Assembly (NCBI GenBank): GCA_937863185.1
Contig: CALMEG010000266.1
Location: 1-35,878, forward strand
Reading direction: 5' to 3'
Source: an uncultured Paracoccaceae bacterium
GTDB lineage: Bacteria; Pseudomonadota; Alphaproteobacteria; Rhodobacterales; Rhodobacteraceae
Length of the DNA: 35,878 bases
The notes below the pieces were generated by a model that was not told where the DNA came from, did not search any database, and saw nothing but the letters and a program-made list of their open reading frames with translations. The position numbers and the translations under genes are program-made. Below are positions 14,917-23,245 of this stretch, in pieces. The first letter of the stretch is position 1. Each line of letters opens with the position of its first letter.

Positions 14917-16746
14917 TCACTCGGCCGCCTCGGCCTTGTCCTCATCGGTGCCCAGAAAGCCGCCCGACTGGCGGTTCCAGTAGCGCGTGTAAAGCCCGTT
15001 CAGGGCCAGCAGCTCGGCATGGCCGCCCTGTTCCACGATGCGGCCTTCATCCATCACGACGATGCGGTCCATCTCGGCGATGGTCGACAGCCGGTGCGCG
15101 ATGGCCAGCACCGTCTTGCCCGCCATGATGCGATGCAGCGCCTCCTGGATCGCGGCCTCGACCTCACTGTCGAGCGCGCTTGTCGCCTCGTCCAGCACAA
15201 GGATCGGGGCGTCCTTCAGGAAGGCGCGCGCAAGCGCGATGCGCTGCCGCTGCCCGCCCGACAGCTTCACTCCGCGCTCGCCCAGGGCGGCTTCATAGCC
15301 GCGCTTTCCGGTATGATCCTGCAAGGTTTCGATGAAGCCATGCGCCTCGGCGGCCCGTGCGGCGGCGATCATGTCCTCTTCGGTGGCATCGGGGCGGCCG
15401 TAAAGGATGTTCTCGCGCGCCGAGCGGTTGAACATCGCGGTTTCCTGCGTGACCATGCCGATCTGGCGGCGCAGGCTTTCCTGCGTGACCTGCCGCAGAT
15501 CGGTGCCGTCGATCAGAACGCGCCCCTTCTCGGTGTCGTAAAGCCGCAGCAAAAGCGCCACCAGCGTGGATTTGCCCGCGCCCGAGGCCCCGACGATCCC
15601 CAGCCGTTCGCCCGGACGGATCGTCAAGTCGATATCCGACACGCCCCCGGCCTGGCGGCCATAGGCGAAGGAGACGTGATCGAAGCGGATCTCTCCGGTC
15701 ACGCGCGGCAACTCGCCGGCATCGGGCGCATCGACCAGCGCATGGGGCGGTGCAAGCGTGCGCATGCCGTCCTCGACCTCGCCGATGGACCCCCAGATGC
15801 CCATCAGCGACATCGACACCCAGCCCGACATCTGCGCGATGCGGATGGCAACGGCACCCGCCGCCGCGATATCGCCCACCGTGGCCGCGCCGCGCTGCCA
15901 CATCAGGATCGCGCCGCCGATCAGGATGACCGGCAAAAGCCCCGAAAACGCCATCTGCGCCAGCCGATACCAGGTGGAGGTCACGCCGAAGGCGCGCGCC
16001 TTGTCGCGGAATCGCCCCATCGCGCCAAGCGCCGCGCGATCCTCATGCGCGGCATGGGCGAACAGCTTGACCGTCTTGATATTGGTGATCGTGTCGACGA
16101 CCTGCCCCGTCACCATGGCCCGCGCCGAGGCCCGGTCGGCCGCGCGCCCGCGCACCCTGGGCAGGAACCAGCGGATCAGCGCCAGATAGGCGATCAGCCA
16201 GACCGAAAGCGCAAGCGCGCCCCAGATGTCGATCCCCACCAGAAGCGCGACCGACCCCACGATCGAGGCAAGCGCGAAGGTCGCGGTGTTGATGATCTCG
16301 CTGGCCACGTCGGTGACGGCGCGGGCCGTCTGCATCTGCTTCTGCGCGATCCGCCCGGCGAAATCGTTGTCGAAGAAGGTGACGGCCTGGCCCATCGTCC
16401 AGCGGTGCAGCCGCGACAGCACCAGCGGCATCACGTTAGGATTGATCAGCAGGTTCGACGCCGCCGAGGAAAGGCCGAACACCAAGGGCCGCAACAGCAG
16501 GTAGAACCCCGCAAACCCCAGCATGAGCGGCCAGTTGTCGGCAAAGACCCGCCCCGGATCCGAGGCCACGGCCGCGTCGATCACCAGCCCCAGAAGCCAG
16601 GCCGAGATCACCTCCATCGAGCCTGCAAGCGCCGACAGCCCGCCCGACAGCCACATCGCTGGCCAGGCACCCGCCAGACACCAGCGGAAAAAGGCACCAA
16701 GGCGTTGCGGCGGCGCACCCTTGGCAGGGCGAAAGACATCGATCAT
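14917..16746 (-). CDS. ABC exporter, fused membrane and ATPase domains
   Basis: The 609-residue protein (MIDVFRPAKG start) is an MsbA-like half-transporter. The six-TM domain spans about 20-320; the ATPase domain has Walker A GASGAGKST (386-394), signature LSGGQ (495-499), Walker B ILVLDEATSALD (about 515-526) and the switch HRLSTI. It would act as a homodimer or heterodimer; no partner gene is adjacent, so a homodimer is the simplest reading. The substrate cannot be told. The frame extends to a TTG at 16797, but the ATG at 16746 starts at the usual point of the family. It follows cca by 54 bases. Confidence 0.93.
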   Translation of the reverse strand: MIDVFRPAKGAPPQRLGAFFRWCLAGAWPAMWLSGGLSALAGSMEVISAWLLGLVIDAAVASDPGRVFADNWPLMLGFAGFYLLLRPLVFGLSSAASNLLINPNVMPLVLSRLHRWTMGQAVTFFDNDFAGRIAQKQMQTARAVTDVASEIINTATFALASIVGSVALLVGIDIWGALALSVWLIAYLALIRWFLPRVRGRAADRASARAMVTGQVVDTITNIKTVKLFAHAAHEDRAALGAMGRFRDKARAFGVTSTWYRLAQMAFSGLLPVILIGGAILMWQRGAATVGDIAAAGAVAIRIAQMSGWVSMSLMGIWGSIGEVEDGMRTLAPPHALVDAPDAGELPRVTGEIRFDHVSFAYGRQAGGVSDIDLTIRPGERLGIVGASGAGKSTLVALLLRLYDTEKGRVLIDGTDLRQVTQESLRRQIGMVTQETAMFNRSARENILYGRPDATEEDMIAAARAAEAHGFIETLQDHTGKRGYEAALGERGVKLSGGQRQRIALARAFLKDAPILVLDEATSALDSEVEAAIQEALHRIMAGKTVLAIAHRLSTIAEMDRIVVMDEGRIVEQGGHAELLALNGLYTRYWNRQSGGFLGTDEDKAEAAE

Positions 16747-16800
16747 GGAAAACTCGCTTTCAGCCCATGGATATAGGCACCGCGAACGGAAGTCCAAGCC

Positions 16801-17943
16801 TCAGGACAGAAGCTCTTGCCGGGTCGCACGAAAGCCCGAGGCGATCCAGGCCTGTTCCAGCGCCTTCAGCCGCGCGCCAAGCGCGGGGCCCGACAGCGCG
16901 GGCATCAGGTCCGCCGCCGATACCGGAAAAAGCGCCGCCGCACCGCGCGCGACCGCACCCTGCCAGCCCTCGGGCGGTTCGGTGCCAAGCAAAGCGGCCC
17001 GGATCAGGACCGCGTTCGCACCGTCCGCCGCCCCCAGCCGATAGCCCAGAACCTCGGGCCGGTCCTCTTGCAGCGCGCCCTGCAACTGATCTAGCCGCCG
17101 CGCCTCGGCCCGCGACAGGCGCAGCCGGTCCGCCACATCCGCGCCGCCCAGAACCGCAAGGCGGCGGATCGGGTCGGGCGTGGCCGCCCCTTCCAGATGC
17201 ACCAGCGGCGCAAGCGCACGCGCATCGGCGCCGGGCAGGACACGGCCCAGAACGCCGGCGGCCTGCATCGCCGCCACGGCCGGGGCCGGATCGGGCGCGG
17301 CCAGCATCTTCCGCATCTCGGCGCCCAGCCTTTCGCGCGACAGCCCCGCGATGCCCTCCGCGTGGCGCGCACAGGCGTCAAGGCCCTCGGGGTCCGGCCC
17401 CTCGGCCGGATCGCCATACCATGCGGTGAACCGGAAGAACCGCAGGATACGCAGGTAATCCTCGCGGATCCGGTCTTCGGGATGCCCCACGAAACGCACA
17501 TGGCGCGCCGACAGATCGGCAAGCCCCGCGCCAAGCGGATCGAGCACCTGCCCGTCGGCACGCGCATAAAGTGCGTTCATCGTGAAATCGCGCCGCGCCG
17601 CATCCTCCTCGATCCGGTCCGAGAAGGCCACGACGGCATGGCGCCCGAAGGTTTCCACATCGCGCCGGAAGGTCGTGATCTCGTGCGGCTCATGCCCGGC
17701 GATCACCGTGACGGTGCCATGCTCGACCCCGGTGGGAACCGCGCGCAAGCCCGCGGCCCCGGCAAGCGCCATCACCCGTTCGGGGGTCGCATCGGTCGAG
17801 ATGTCGATATCGGACACCGCCTGGCCCAGCAGGGCGTTGCGCACGCAGCCCCCGACCAGAAGCGCCTGATGCCCGCCCTCTTCCAGCAGGGCCAGAACCT
17901 GCTGGACATGCGCTGCCTCGATCCACGCACCCGTGACCTTCAT
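16801..17943 (-). CDS. cca: CCA tRNA nucleotidyltransferase / poly(A) polymerase family
   Basis: The enzyme adds or repairs the 3'-CCA of tRNA. The 380-residue protein has the class II nucleotidyltransferase head: VGGCVRNALLG at 30-40, the metal-binding DID (45-47), RRDFTMNALY, the RIREDYLRILRFFRF motif and then the helical neck/body. There is no HD domain, as expected for the alphaproteobacterial form. Whether it is a CCA-adder or a poly(A) polymerase is hard to tell by eye; as no second gene is visible here, CCA addition is the default. The ATG at 17943 overlaps the TGA of the Nudix gene (ATGA). Confidence 0.92.
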   Translation of the reverse strand: MKVTGAWIEAAHVQQVLALLEEGGHQALLVGGCVRNALLGQAVSDIDISTDATPERVMALAGAAGLRAVPTGVEHGTVTVIAGHEPHEITTFRRDVETFGRHAVVAFSDRIEEDAARRDFTMNALYARADGQVLDPLGAGLADLSARHVRFVGHPEDRIREDYLRILRFFRFTAWYGDPAEGPDPEGLDACARHAEGIAGLSRERLGAEMRKMLAAPDPAPAVAAMQAAGVLGRVLPGADARALAPLVHLEGAATPDPIRRLAVLGGADVADRLRLSRAEARRLDQLQGALQEDRPEVLGYRLGAADGANAVLIRAALLGTEPPEGWQGAVARGAAALFPVSAADLMPALSGPALGARLKALEQAWIASGFRATRQELLS

Positions 17944-18542
17944 GGCGCCATCCGGTCGGCAAGCGCACGCAGGATGCGCGCGGTGGCGCCCCAGATGTAA
18001 TAGGGACCATAGGGCGCAACATAATAATGCCGCCGCGTGCCGCGCCAACGCCGCCCCTCCACGCGAAAGCGGGCCGGATTTGCCACATGTTCCAACGGGA
18101 CGGTAAAGACCTCTTCGACCTCGCCAGCCTCGGGAACGGGCAGGAAGGGGGCGCGGATACGCGCGATCACCGGCGTCACCAGAAAGCTCGTGACGGTTTC
18201 ATGCGGCTCCATCGTGCCCAGGATCTCGACATTCGCGGGATCGAGCGCGATTTCCTCATGCGCCTCGCGCAGCGCCGCCCCGATCGGGCCATCGTCGTCC
18301 GGATCGACCTTGCCGCCCGGAAAGGCGATCTGGCCGGGATGGTGGCGCAGATGCGAGGACCGCTTGGTCAGGTAAAGCACCACGCCGCCGGGCGTGGCCA
18401 GAAAGGGCACCAGCACCCCGGCGGGGCGCAGCACGCGCCCCTCGGGCGGCAGCGTGCCTGGGTTCAGGTCGTAATCCGACGAAGGCCGCCCCGGTCTTGC
18501 CAGGGCGGCAATCACCGGGGCCAGCGGATCACGCATCCCCAT
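17940..18542 (-). CDS. Nudix hydrolase, CoA pyrophosphatase type
   Basis: The 200-residue protein carries the CoA-specific signature LTKRSSHLRHHPGQIAFPGG (about 58-77) just before the Nudix box GGKVDPDDDGPIGAALREAHEEIAL. Members split CoA and its derivatives to 4'-phosphopantetheine and 3',5'-ADP. The start may be ATG 18542 or 18536; both overlap the 3' end of hslO. Its stop overlaps the cca start. Close packing of hslO, this gene and cca suggests one transcript. Confidence 0.92.
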   Translation of the reverse strand: MGMRDPLAPVIAALARPGRPSSDYDLNPGTLPPEGRVLRPAGVLVPFLATPGGVVLYLTKRSSHLRHHPGQIAFPGGKVDPDDDGPIGAALREAHEEIALDPANVEILGTMEPHETVTSFLVTPVIARIRAPFLPVPEAGEVEEVFTVPLEHVANPARFRVEGRRWRGTRRHYYVAPYGPYYIWGATARILRALADRMAP

Positions 18543-19548
18543 CCTCCCGGGCCGAGTCGTCGGGATTCTTCGCCGCCTCGAACCCGAGGGTTTCGGGATC
18601 GAAGACGTAATGCGCGCCGCAGAACTGGCAATCCGCCGTCACGGTGCCCTCGGACGTGGTCATGTGCCCGATATCCTTGGCCGAATAGATCGCCAGGGAA
18701 TCGCGCACCCGCTCTGCCGAACAGGTGCAGCCGAACTCGATCCGCTGCGAATCGAACACGCGGGGCAGTTCCTCGTGGAACAGGCGCACCAGCAGGTCGG
18801 TCGGCTGAACCGAGGGGCCGACCAGCTCCATGTCCTCGACCGTGTCGAGAAGATGGTTCACGCGGTTCCAGTTCTCGCCTTCCTCGCCGTCGAGGATGTC
18901 GTGATGCTCAAGCAGCCCGCCCTCGCCCGACCCTCCCTCGGCCGCGACGGAGGACGAGGCCTTGGGCATGAGCTGGATCATCACGCCACCCGCGCGCCAG
19001 TGCTCCTCCTGCCCCGGCAGGGTCGAGCGGCCATAGGACAGCGCAAAGCGCGTCGGAAGCTGCTCGGACTGCGCGAAATAGGTCTGCGCACAGGCGGCAA
19101 GCGAACCGCCGGCCAGCGGGGTGATGCCCTGATAGGGCACGGTGCCGCTGCCCTGGTCGATCAGCACGGCGAAATACCCCTCGCCGATCTGCGAGAACGG
19201 GTCTTTTCCGGGGTCCAGCGCCTCGGCATCGAAGCTGGCCCAGCCGCGCACGCGCGCAGGCGCGCCATCCTCGGACGGCCCGTAATAATCGGTCGCAAGG
19301 ATGCGGATCGGCCCGGTGCCGCGGATCTGAAGGCTCAGCTTCCAGCGCAGCTTGATCGTCTGCCCGATCAGCGCGGTCAGAAGCGCGGTTTCGGCCACCA
19401 GCGCCTCGATCGGCGCGGGATAGGCGTGCTGGCCCAGAACCTTCTCCAGCACGCCATCCAGACGGGCGACGCGCCCGCGGATGTCCGAACGGTCGAGCTG
19501 AAACGGCAGGACGGTATCGTCCCAGGCGATTTGCGAAAGCGTGGTCAT
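18529..19548 (-). CDS. hslO: Redox-regulated chaperone Hsp33
   Basis: Hsp33 is a cytosolic holdase activated by oxidation plus unfolding. The 339-residue protein (from MTTLSQIAWDD) has the N-terminal domain and the C-terminal redox switch with zinc ligands C274-x-C276 and C307-x2-C310 (CTC, CQFC). The spacer is 30 residues, in the family range. Residues about 197-226 (Ser/Gly/Glu-rich) look like a lineage-specific flexible insertion. The ATG at 19548 has AAGGAAA upstream; the frame to 20052 runs antisense through the neighbouring Nudix gene and is not coding. It heads the minus-strand run. Confidence 0.95.
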   Translation of the reverse strand: MTTLSQIAWDDTVLPFQLDRSDIRGRVARLDGVLEKVLGQHAYPAPIEALVAETALLTALIGQTIKLRWKLSLQIRGTGPIRILATDYYGPSEDGAPARVRGWASFDAEALDPGKDPFSQIGEGYFAVLIDQGSGTVPYQGITPLAGGSLAACAQTYFAQSEQLPTRFALSYGRSTLPGQEEHWRAGGVMIQLMPKASSSVAAEGGSGEGGLLEHHDILDGEEGENWNRVNHLLDTVEDMELVGPSVQPTDLLVRLFHEELPRVFDSQRIEFGCTCSAERVRDSLAIYSAKDIGHMTTSEGTVTADCQFCGAHYVFDPETLGFEAAKNPDDSAREDGDA

Positions 19549-19593
19549 GCTGTTTCCTTGGGGGTTTTCGTTCAGCCCGCAGGCTGGCATACC

Positions 19594-19626
19594 CCGCCTA
19601 TATAGGCGGAGCAACCGATCACCCAA
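19594..19626 (-). promoter_or_regulatory. hslO promoter with embedded 16-bp palindrome
   Basis: A perfect 16-bp palindrome CCGCCTATATAGGCGG (19594-19609) lies between hslO and the divergent Nudix gene. On the minus strand its core TATATA (19604-19599) is 16 bases from TTGGGT (19626-19621). The -10 region CCTATATA with a CTTGGG -35 also resembles a heat-shock sigma (RpoH) promoter, which would suit a chaperone. The symmetric -10 could in principle serve both directions. Confidence 0.5.
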
Positions 19627-19638
19627 GGGGGCAGGCAC

Positions 19639-20082
19639 ATGATACCCAGATTCGGCGAGCCGGTGAAACGCGGTCAGCGCTATTCGCTGCGGCCCGGCGC
19701 CTATGCCGTGCTGCGGCTTGGCGCGCGGGTTCTGGTGACCCTTCAGGACGGCGCGCCGCCCGAATTCCAGCTGCCCGGCGGCGGCATAGATCCCGGCGAA
19801 AGCCCGCTGCGCGCGCTGCACCGCGAGGTCTATGAGGAAACCGGCTGGTCGATCGCGCAGCCCGTGCGGATCGGCGCGTTCCGCCGCTTCACCTATATGC
19901 CCGAATATGACCGCTGGGCCGAGAAGCTGTGCACCATCTACAGCGCGCGCCCGGTGCGCAGGCTTGGCCCGCCGCCCGAGGCCGGGCACAGCGCGGTCTG
20001 GATGCCGATGGCGCAGGCCGCCCGCCTTCTGGCAAATGAAGGCGACCGGCATTTCCTGCTGCGCGCCTGGAACCGGGCGTAG
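19639..20082 (+). CDS. Nudix hydrolase
   Basis: The 147-residue protein has a complete Nudix box GGGIDPGESPLRALHREVYEETGW (about 50-73), preceded by the LPGG of the fold. These enzymes split nucleoside diphosphates linked to another moiety; the substrate is unknown. Sequence after the box (RRFTYMPEYDRWAEKLCTIY) is typical of short alphaproteobacterial Nudix proteins. AGGGGGCAGG precedes the ATG. It is divergent from hslO and convergent with the SpoIIE-type phosphatase gene, with only six bases between the two stop codons. Confidence 0.9.
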   Translation: MIPRFGEPVKRGQRYSLRPGAYAVLRLGARVLVTLQDGAPPEFQLPGGGIDPGESPLRALHREVYEETGWSIAQPVRIGAFRRFTYMPEYDRWAEKLCTIYSARPVRRLGPPPEAGHSAVWMPMAQAARLLANEGDRHFLLRAWNRA

Positions 20083-20088
20083 CCTGCG

Positions 20089-21333
20089 CTATCCGGCAGG
20101 CCCATCGAATTCCAGCAGGACGGCCGAGATGTCATCGGCCAGTTCCCCCCCGGAATGGGCGTCGATATCCCAAGTCAGGGCATCCAGAAACGCAGGCCCC
20201 CGCAGGCGTGCCGAACGCTCCATGATCGCGGCCAGGCCGTCCTCGCCCAGAAGACCGGCTCCGGCGCCCTCGGCCTCGGTGAAGCCGTCGGACATGAGCA
20301 TCAGCCGCTCTCCGGGGGCAAGCGTCAGCCGCCGGGTTTCGTAGCGCGCGCCCTCGATCAGGCCGATCGGCAGGCCGCCATCGCCGATATAATCGACCCG
20401 CCCGTCCCGGCGCAGCACCGCCGGATGCGGATGGCCCGCCTGCAACAGCTCGACCTGCCCGGTGGCCAGATCCACATCGGCATAGATCAGCGTGAAATAG
20501 GTATCGGTGCGCATCTCCTGCAACATCATGGTGTTGAGGAACGAGGCAAGCTCCGCCGGGGGGCGGGCTTCGTAGCTGTCCGGCCCGGTGCGGATCAGGG
20601 CAATGTTCTGCTCGGGCGAGGCGCCCGACAGATAGCCCGCCAGCCGCGCCGTCATCAGCGCCGAGGTGATGCCATGGCCCGACACGTCGATCCCGAACAG
20701 GGCCACGCGCCCGGCATGGATCGGGAAAAACCCCACCAGATCGCCCCCGACATGCCCCGAGGGCCGCAGCATGAGCGACACCGACGCCGTCCCGAAGGAT
20801 CGGAACCTTTCGCGCACAAGGCTTTGCTGCAACTTGCGCGCCTCGACCAGATCGCGGTCGATGGCCTCTTTTGCGGCGCGCAACAGGCGGTTCTTCTCTT
20901 GCAGCTCCCGCTCCATCCGCAGGATGCGATCACCCGCACTCAGCCGCGCACGCAACTCATCGCCGTTGACGGGTTTGGACAGGAAATCATCCGCCCCCAT
21001 TTCAAGACCGCGCGCAACATCCGTGGCGTCGGATTTGGAGGTGAGCAGGATGAAATAGCCATAGCCCGCCCGCTCCATCGCGCGGAATTCCCGGCAGAAA
21101 TCAATGCCCGTCAGCCCCGGCATCATCCAGTCCGAGATCACCATGTCGGGCTCGGTCCGGGCACAGATCGAAAGCGCCTCCTCGACAGAGCCGGCCTCGA
21201 TCACCTGATAGCCCGAGCGCGCGAGCTGCGCGGACAGGATGCGGCGCTGCATCCTGCTGTCATCGACGACAAGAACCCGGCGCGGAGCGTCGTTCGGGCC
21301 TGCGCCGATGCGCGGATGCGGCTGATGGTGCAA
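20089..21333 (-). CDS. Response regulator with SpoIIE-type (PP2C) phosphatase output, RbaY/RsbU-like
   Basis: The 414-residue protein has a receiver domain (about 18-140; D24/D25, phosphoacceptor D68 in SDWMMPG, K120), a coiled linker (about 140-170) and a SpoIIE/PP2C phosphatase domain (about 185-410) with metal-binding Asp in GGDL and GIDVSGHG, then MSDGFTE and DDISAVLL. Such proteins dephosphorylate an anti-sigma antagonist in partner-switching systems; in Rhodobacter capsulatus a protein of this layout (RbaY) acts with RbaV/RbaW and affects gene-transfer-agent production. The antagonist and anti-sigma kinase are not in this window. The frame offers no ATG near its beginning; a TTG at 21333 with AGGG upstream is the best start. 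Divergent Hpt gene next door. Confidence 0.9.
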   Translation of the reverse strand: MHHQPHPRIGAGPNDAPRRVLVVDDSRMQRRILSAQLARSGYQVIEAGSVEEALSICARTEPDMVISDWMMPGLTGIDFCREFRAMERAGYGYFILLTSKSDATDVARGLEMGADDFLSKPVNGDELRARLSAGDRILRMERELQEKNRLLRAAKEAIDRDLVEARKLQQSLVRERFRSFGTASVSLMLRPSGHVGGDLVGFFPIHAGRVALFGIDVSGHGITSALMTARLAGYLSGASPEQNIALIRTGPDSYEARPPAELASFLNTMMLQEMRTDTYFTLIYADVDLATGQVELLQAGHPHPAVLRRDGRVDYIGDGGLPIGLIEGARYETRRLTLAPGERLMLMSDGFTEAEGAGAGLLGEDGLAAIMERSARLRGPAFLDALTWDIDAHSGGELADDISAVLLEFDGPAG

Positions 21334-21381
21334 AACGGACCCTGCTGGCTGCTGCTTCGCGTCAGACTAGGCCACGGCGAT

Positions 21382-21396
21382 TTAACAACCCGTGAA
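21382..21396. promoter_or_regulatory. Possible CtrA-binding site
   Basis: TTAACAACCCGTGAA has the form TTAA-N7-TGAA, one base off the CtrA consensus TTAA-N7-TTAA. It lies in the 145-base gap between the divergent phosphatase and Hpt genes. CtrA is present in Rhodobacterales. A single site of this kind may also arise by chance. Confidence 0.35.
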
Positions 21397-21478
21397 GCCG
21401 CGATGGCGGCTGGAATTAAGCCTTCCGAAACGATTGCCGCCTAGCCTGAGCGCGGTGGGTATCTTTACGGGGTATGTG

Positions 21479-21808
21479 ATGATTGACTGGGTCCGCGTGA
21501 TCGAACTGCGTAACGAAATCGGCGCCGACGGCTTTGCCGAGGTGATCGAGCTTTTCCTTGAAGAGGTCGAAAGCGTCATCGGCACCCTTGGCCAGGCACC
21601 CGCGACACTACCCGAAGATCTGCATTTCCTGAAGGGTTCGGCGCTCAATCTTGGCTTCAGGGCTTTCGGAGACATCTGCCGCCAGACAGAACGGCGCTGC
21701 ACCGAGGGCACGGCAACACAGGCGGACATCGCGGCGACACAGGCCTGCTATATCGCATCGAAGGCCGAGTTCCTGACTCGCATGCAAGAAGTCGGCACAG
21801 CGGCCTGA
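21479..21808 (+). CDS. Free-standing Hpt (histidine phosphotransfer) domain protein
   Basis: The 109-residue protein is a single Hpt four-helix domain. The phosphoacceptor is H49 in DLHFLKGSALNLGF, matching the H-x-x-K-G-S/A motif. The first helices (MIDWVRVIELRNEIG and FAEVIELFLEEVESVIGTL) fit the family. It would pass phosphate between a histidine kinase and a response regulator, most simply the receiver of the divergent phosphatase gene next to it. I use the ATG at 21479; the frame opens at 21392 but the extra residues look unrelated and overlap the likely control region. It converges with ilvA with 9 bases between the stops. Confidence 0.88.
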   Translation: MIDWVRVIELRNEIGADGFAEVIELFLEEVESVIGTLGQAPATLPEDLHFLKGSALNLGFRAFGDICRQTERRCTEGTATQADIAATQACYIASKAEFLTRMQEVGTAA

Positions 21809-21817
21809 CCGCGCCGG

Positions 21818-23065
21818 TCAGATCAGGAATTCCGCCAGAATCGTGTCTTCGGTGATGTCGCGATAGCTGAAACCGGCCGTGTCGAGCTTGTCCGTCAGAT
21901 CCCGAAAATTCCCCGCCTGTTTCGTTTCGATCCCGATCAGGACCGAACCGAAATTGCGCGCCGAACGCTTGAGGTATTCGAACCGGGCGATGTCGTCATC
22001 GGGGCCCAGCATCTGAAGGAATTCGCGCAGCGCGCCGGGGCGCTGCGGCATGCGCAGGATGAAATACTTCTTCAGCCCGGCAAAACGCTGCGCACGTTCC
22101 TTGACTTCGGGCAGGCGCTCGAAATCGAAATTCCCGCCCGAGGTGATGCAGACCACGGTCTTGCCGCGGATCTCTTCGGCCAGTTGCGGCAGCACATCCA
22201 GCGCAAGCGCCCCGGCCGGTTCCAGCACGATGCCCTCGACATTCAGCATCTCGATCATCGTGCCGCAGATCCGGTCTTCGGGGGCAAGCAGCACCTGTTC
22301 GGGCCGCACCCAGTCAAGCCGCGCAAAGGTCAGCGTGCCGATCCGGGCCACGGCCGCGCCATCGACAAACGAGTTCACCGCCTCAAGCGTCACGGGATGA
22401 CCGGCGCGAACCGCTTCGGTCAGGCTGGCCCCGCCCATGGGCTCGACGAACCGGAACGCGGTCTGCGGCGCCACCTCGCGCAGATAGCCGGTCACGCCTG
22501 CCGCAAGCCCGCCGCCACCGACCGGCAGGATCACCAGGTCCGGCGCATGGCCCAGCTGTTCCAGCAATTCCACCCCGACGCTGGCCTGACCCTCGATCAC
22601 GTCGGCATCGTCGAAGGGCGCCAGGAAATGCGCCCCGGCCTGCGCACAGAATTCCTTGCTGGCCGTCAGGGTCTGGTCGAAATAATCCCCCGTCAGGACG
22701 ATCTCGATATTGCCCGCGCCGAAAGTGCGGGTCTTGTCGATCTTTTGCTGGGGCGTGGTGACCGGCATGAAGATCGTGCCCTTCACGCCGAAATGCCGGC
22801 AGGCATAGGCCACGCCCTGCGCATGATTGCCGGCGCTTGCGCAAACGAAATGGTCTTGGGCGGGGTTATCGGCGCGCACCTTGCGCATTGCGTTGAACGC
22901 GCCACGCAGCTTGTAGCTGCGCACCGGACTCAGATCCTCGCGCTTGAGCCAGATCTCGGCACCATAGCGCGCGGAAAGATGATCGTTGCGCTGCAACGGG
23001 GTCGCATCGAAAAGATCCCGCAGGGCCCCGGTGGTGTTATGCGCTGCCTCTGCGAACCCGCCCAT
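21818..23065 (-). CDS. ilvA: Threonine ammonia-lyase (biosynthetic threonine dehydratase)
   Basis: The enzyme deaminates threonine to 2-oxobutanoate, the first step to isoleucine. The 415-residue protein has the PLP lysine K52 in SPVRSYKLRGAF, SAGNHAQGVAY, the PLP-phosphate loop GGGGLAAG, CITSGGNFD and one C-terminal ACT-like regulatory domain (about 325-410, KKYFILRMPQRPGALREFL). A single ACT-like domain is the short IlvA form (E. coli has two). The ATG at 23065 with GAGGAA upstream is better than the upstream alternative at 23113. Isoleucine feedback is expected from the family. Confidence 0.94.
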   Translation of the reverse strand: MGGFAEAAHNTTGALRDLFDATPLQRNDHLSARYGAEIWLKREDLSPVRSYKLRGAFNAMRKVRADNPAQDHFVCASAGNHAQGVAYACRHFGVKGTIFMPVTTPQQKIDKTRTFGAGNIEIVLTGDYFDQTLTASKEFCAQAGAHFLAPFDDADVIEGQASVGVELLEQLGHAPDLVILPVGGGGLAAGVTGYLREVAPQTAFRFVEPMGGASLTEAVRAGHPVTLEAVNSFVDGAAVARIGTLTFARLDWVRPEQVLLAPEDRICGTMIEMLNVEGIVLEPAGALALDVLPQLAEEIRGKTVVCITSGGNFDFERLPEVKERAQRFAGLKKYFILRMPQRPGALREFLQMLGPDDDIARFEYLKRSARNFGSVLIGIETKQAGNFRDLTDKLDTAGFSYRDITEDTILAEFLI

Positions 23066-23245
23066 CGTGCATTCCTCGCTGAATTTTCTTTCTTCCGCCA
23101 CGATTGGCGGCATGTGTCAAGCCGCCGGTCCCGGCAAGAACACGCCTGCGAGACGGCCCTTGCCTCATTTTTGCCTTGCCCTCGTGCCAGTTTCGCAAAA
23201 GCCTTCAGATTGCAATCAATGCCGCCCCGCAGGAGGATTTGGACA

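Noticed and set aside
13624..16776. Open frame of 1050 codons on the plus strand, antisense to the RNA methyltransferase and ABC exporter genes
   Set aside because: Its product is Arg/Gly/His-rich without domains, and the opposite strand codes for two complete, well-conserved proteins. Long antisense frames are common in high-G+C genomes.
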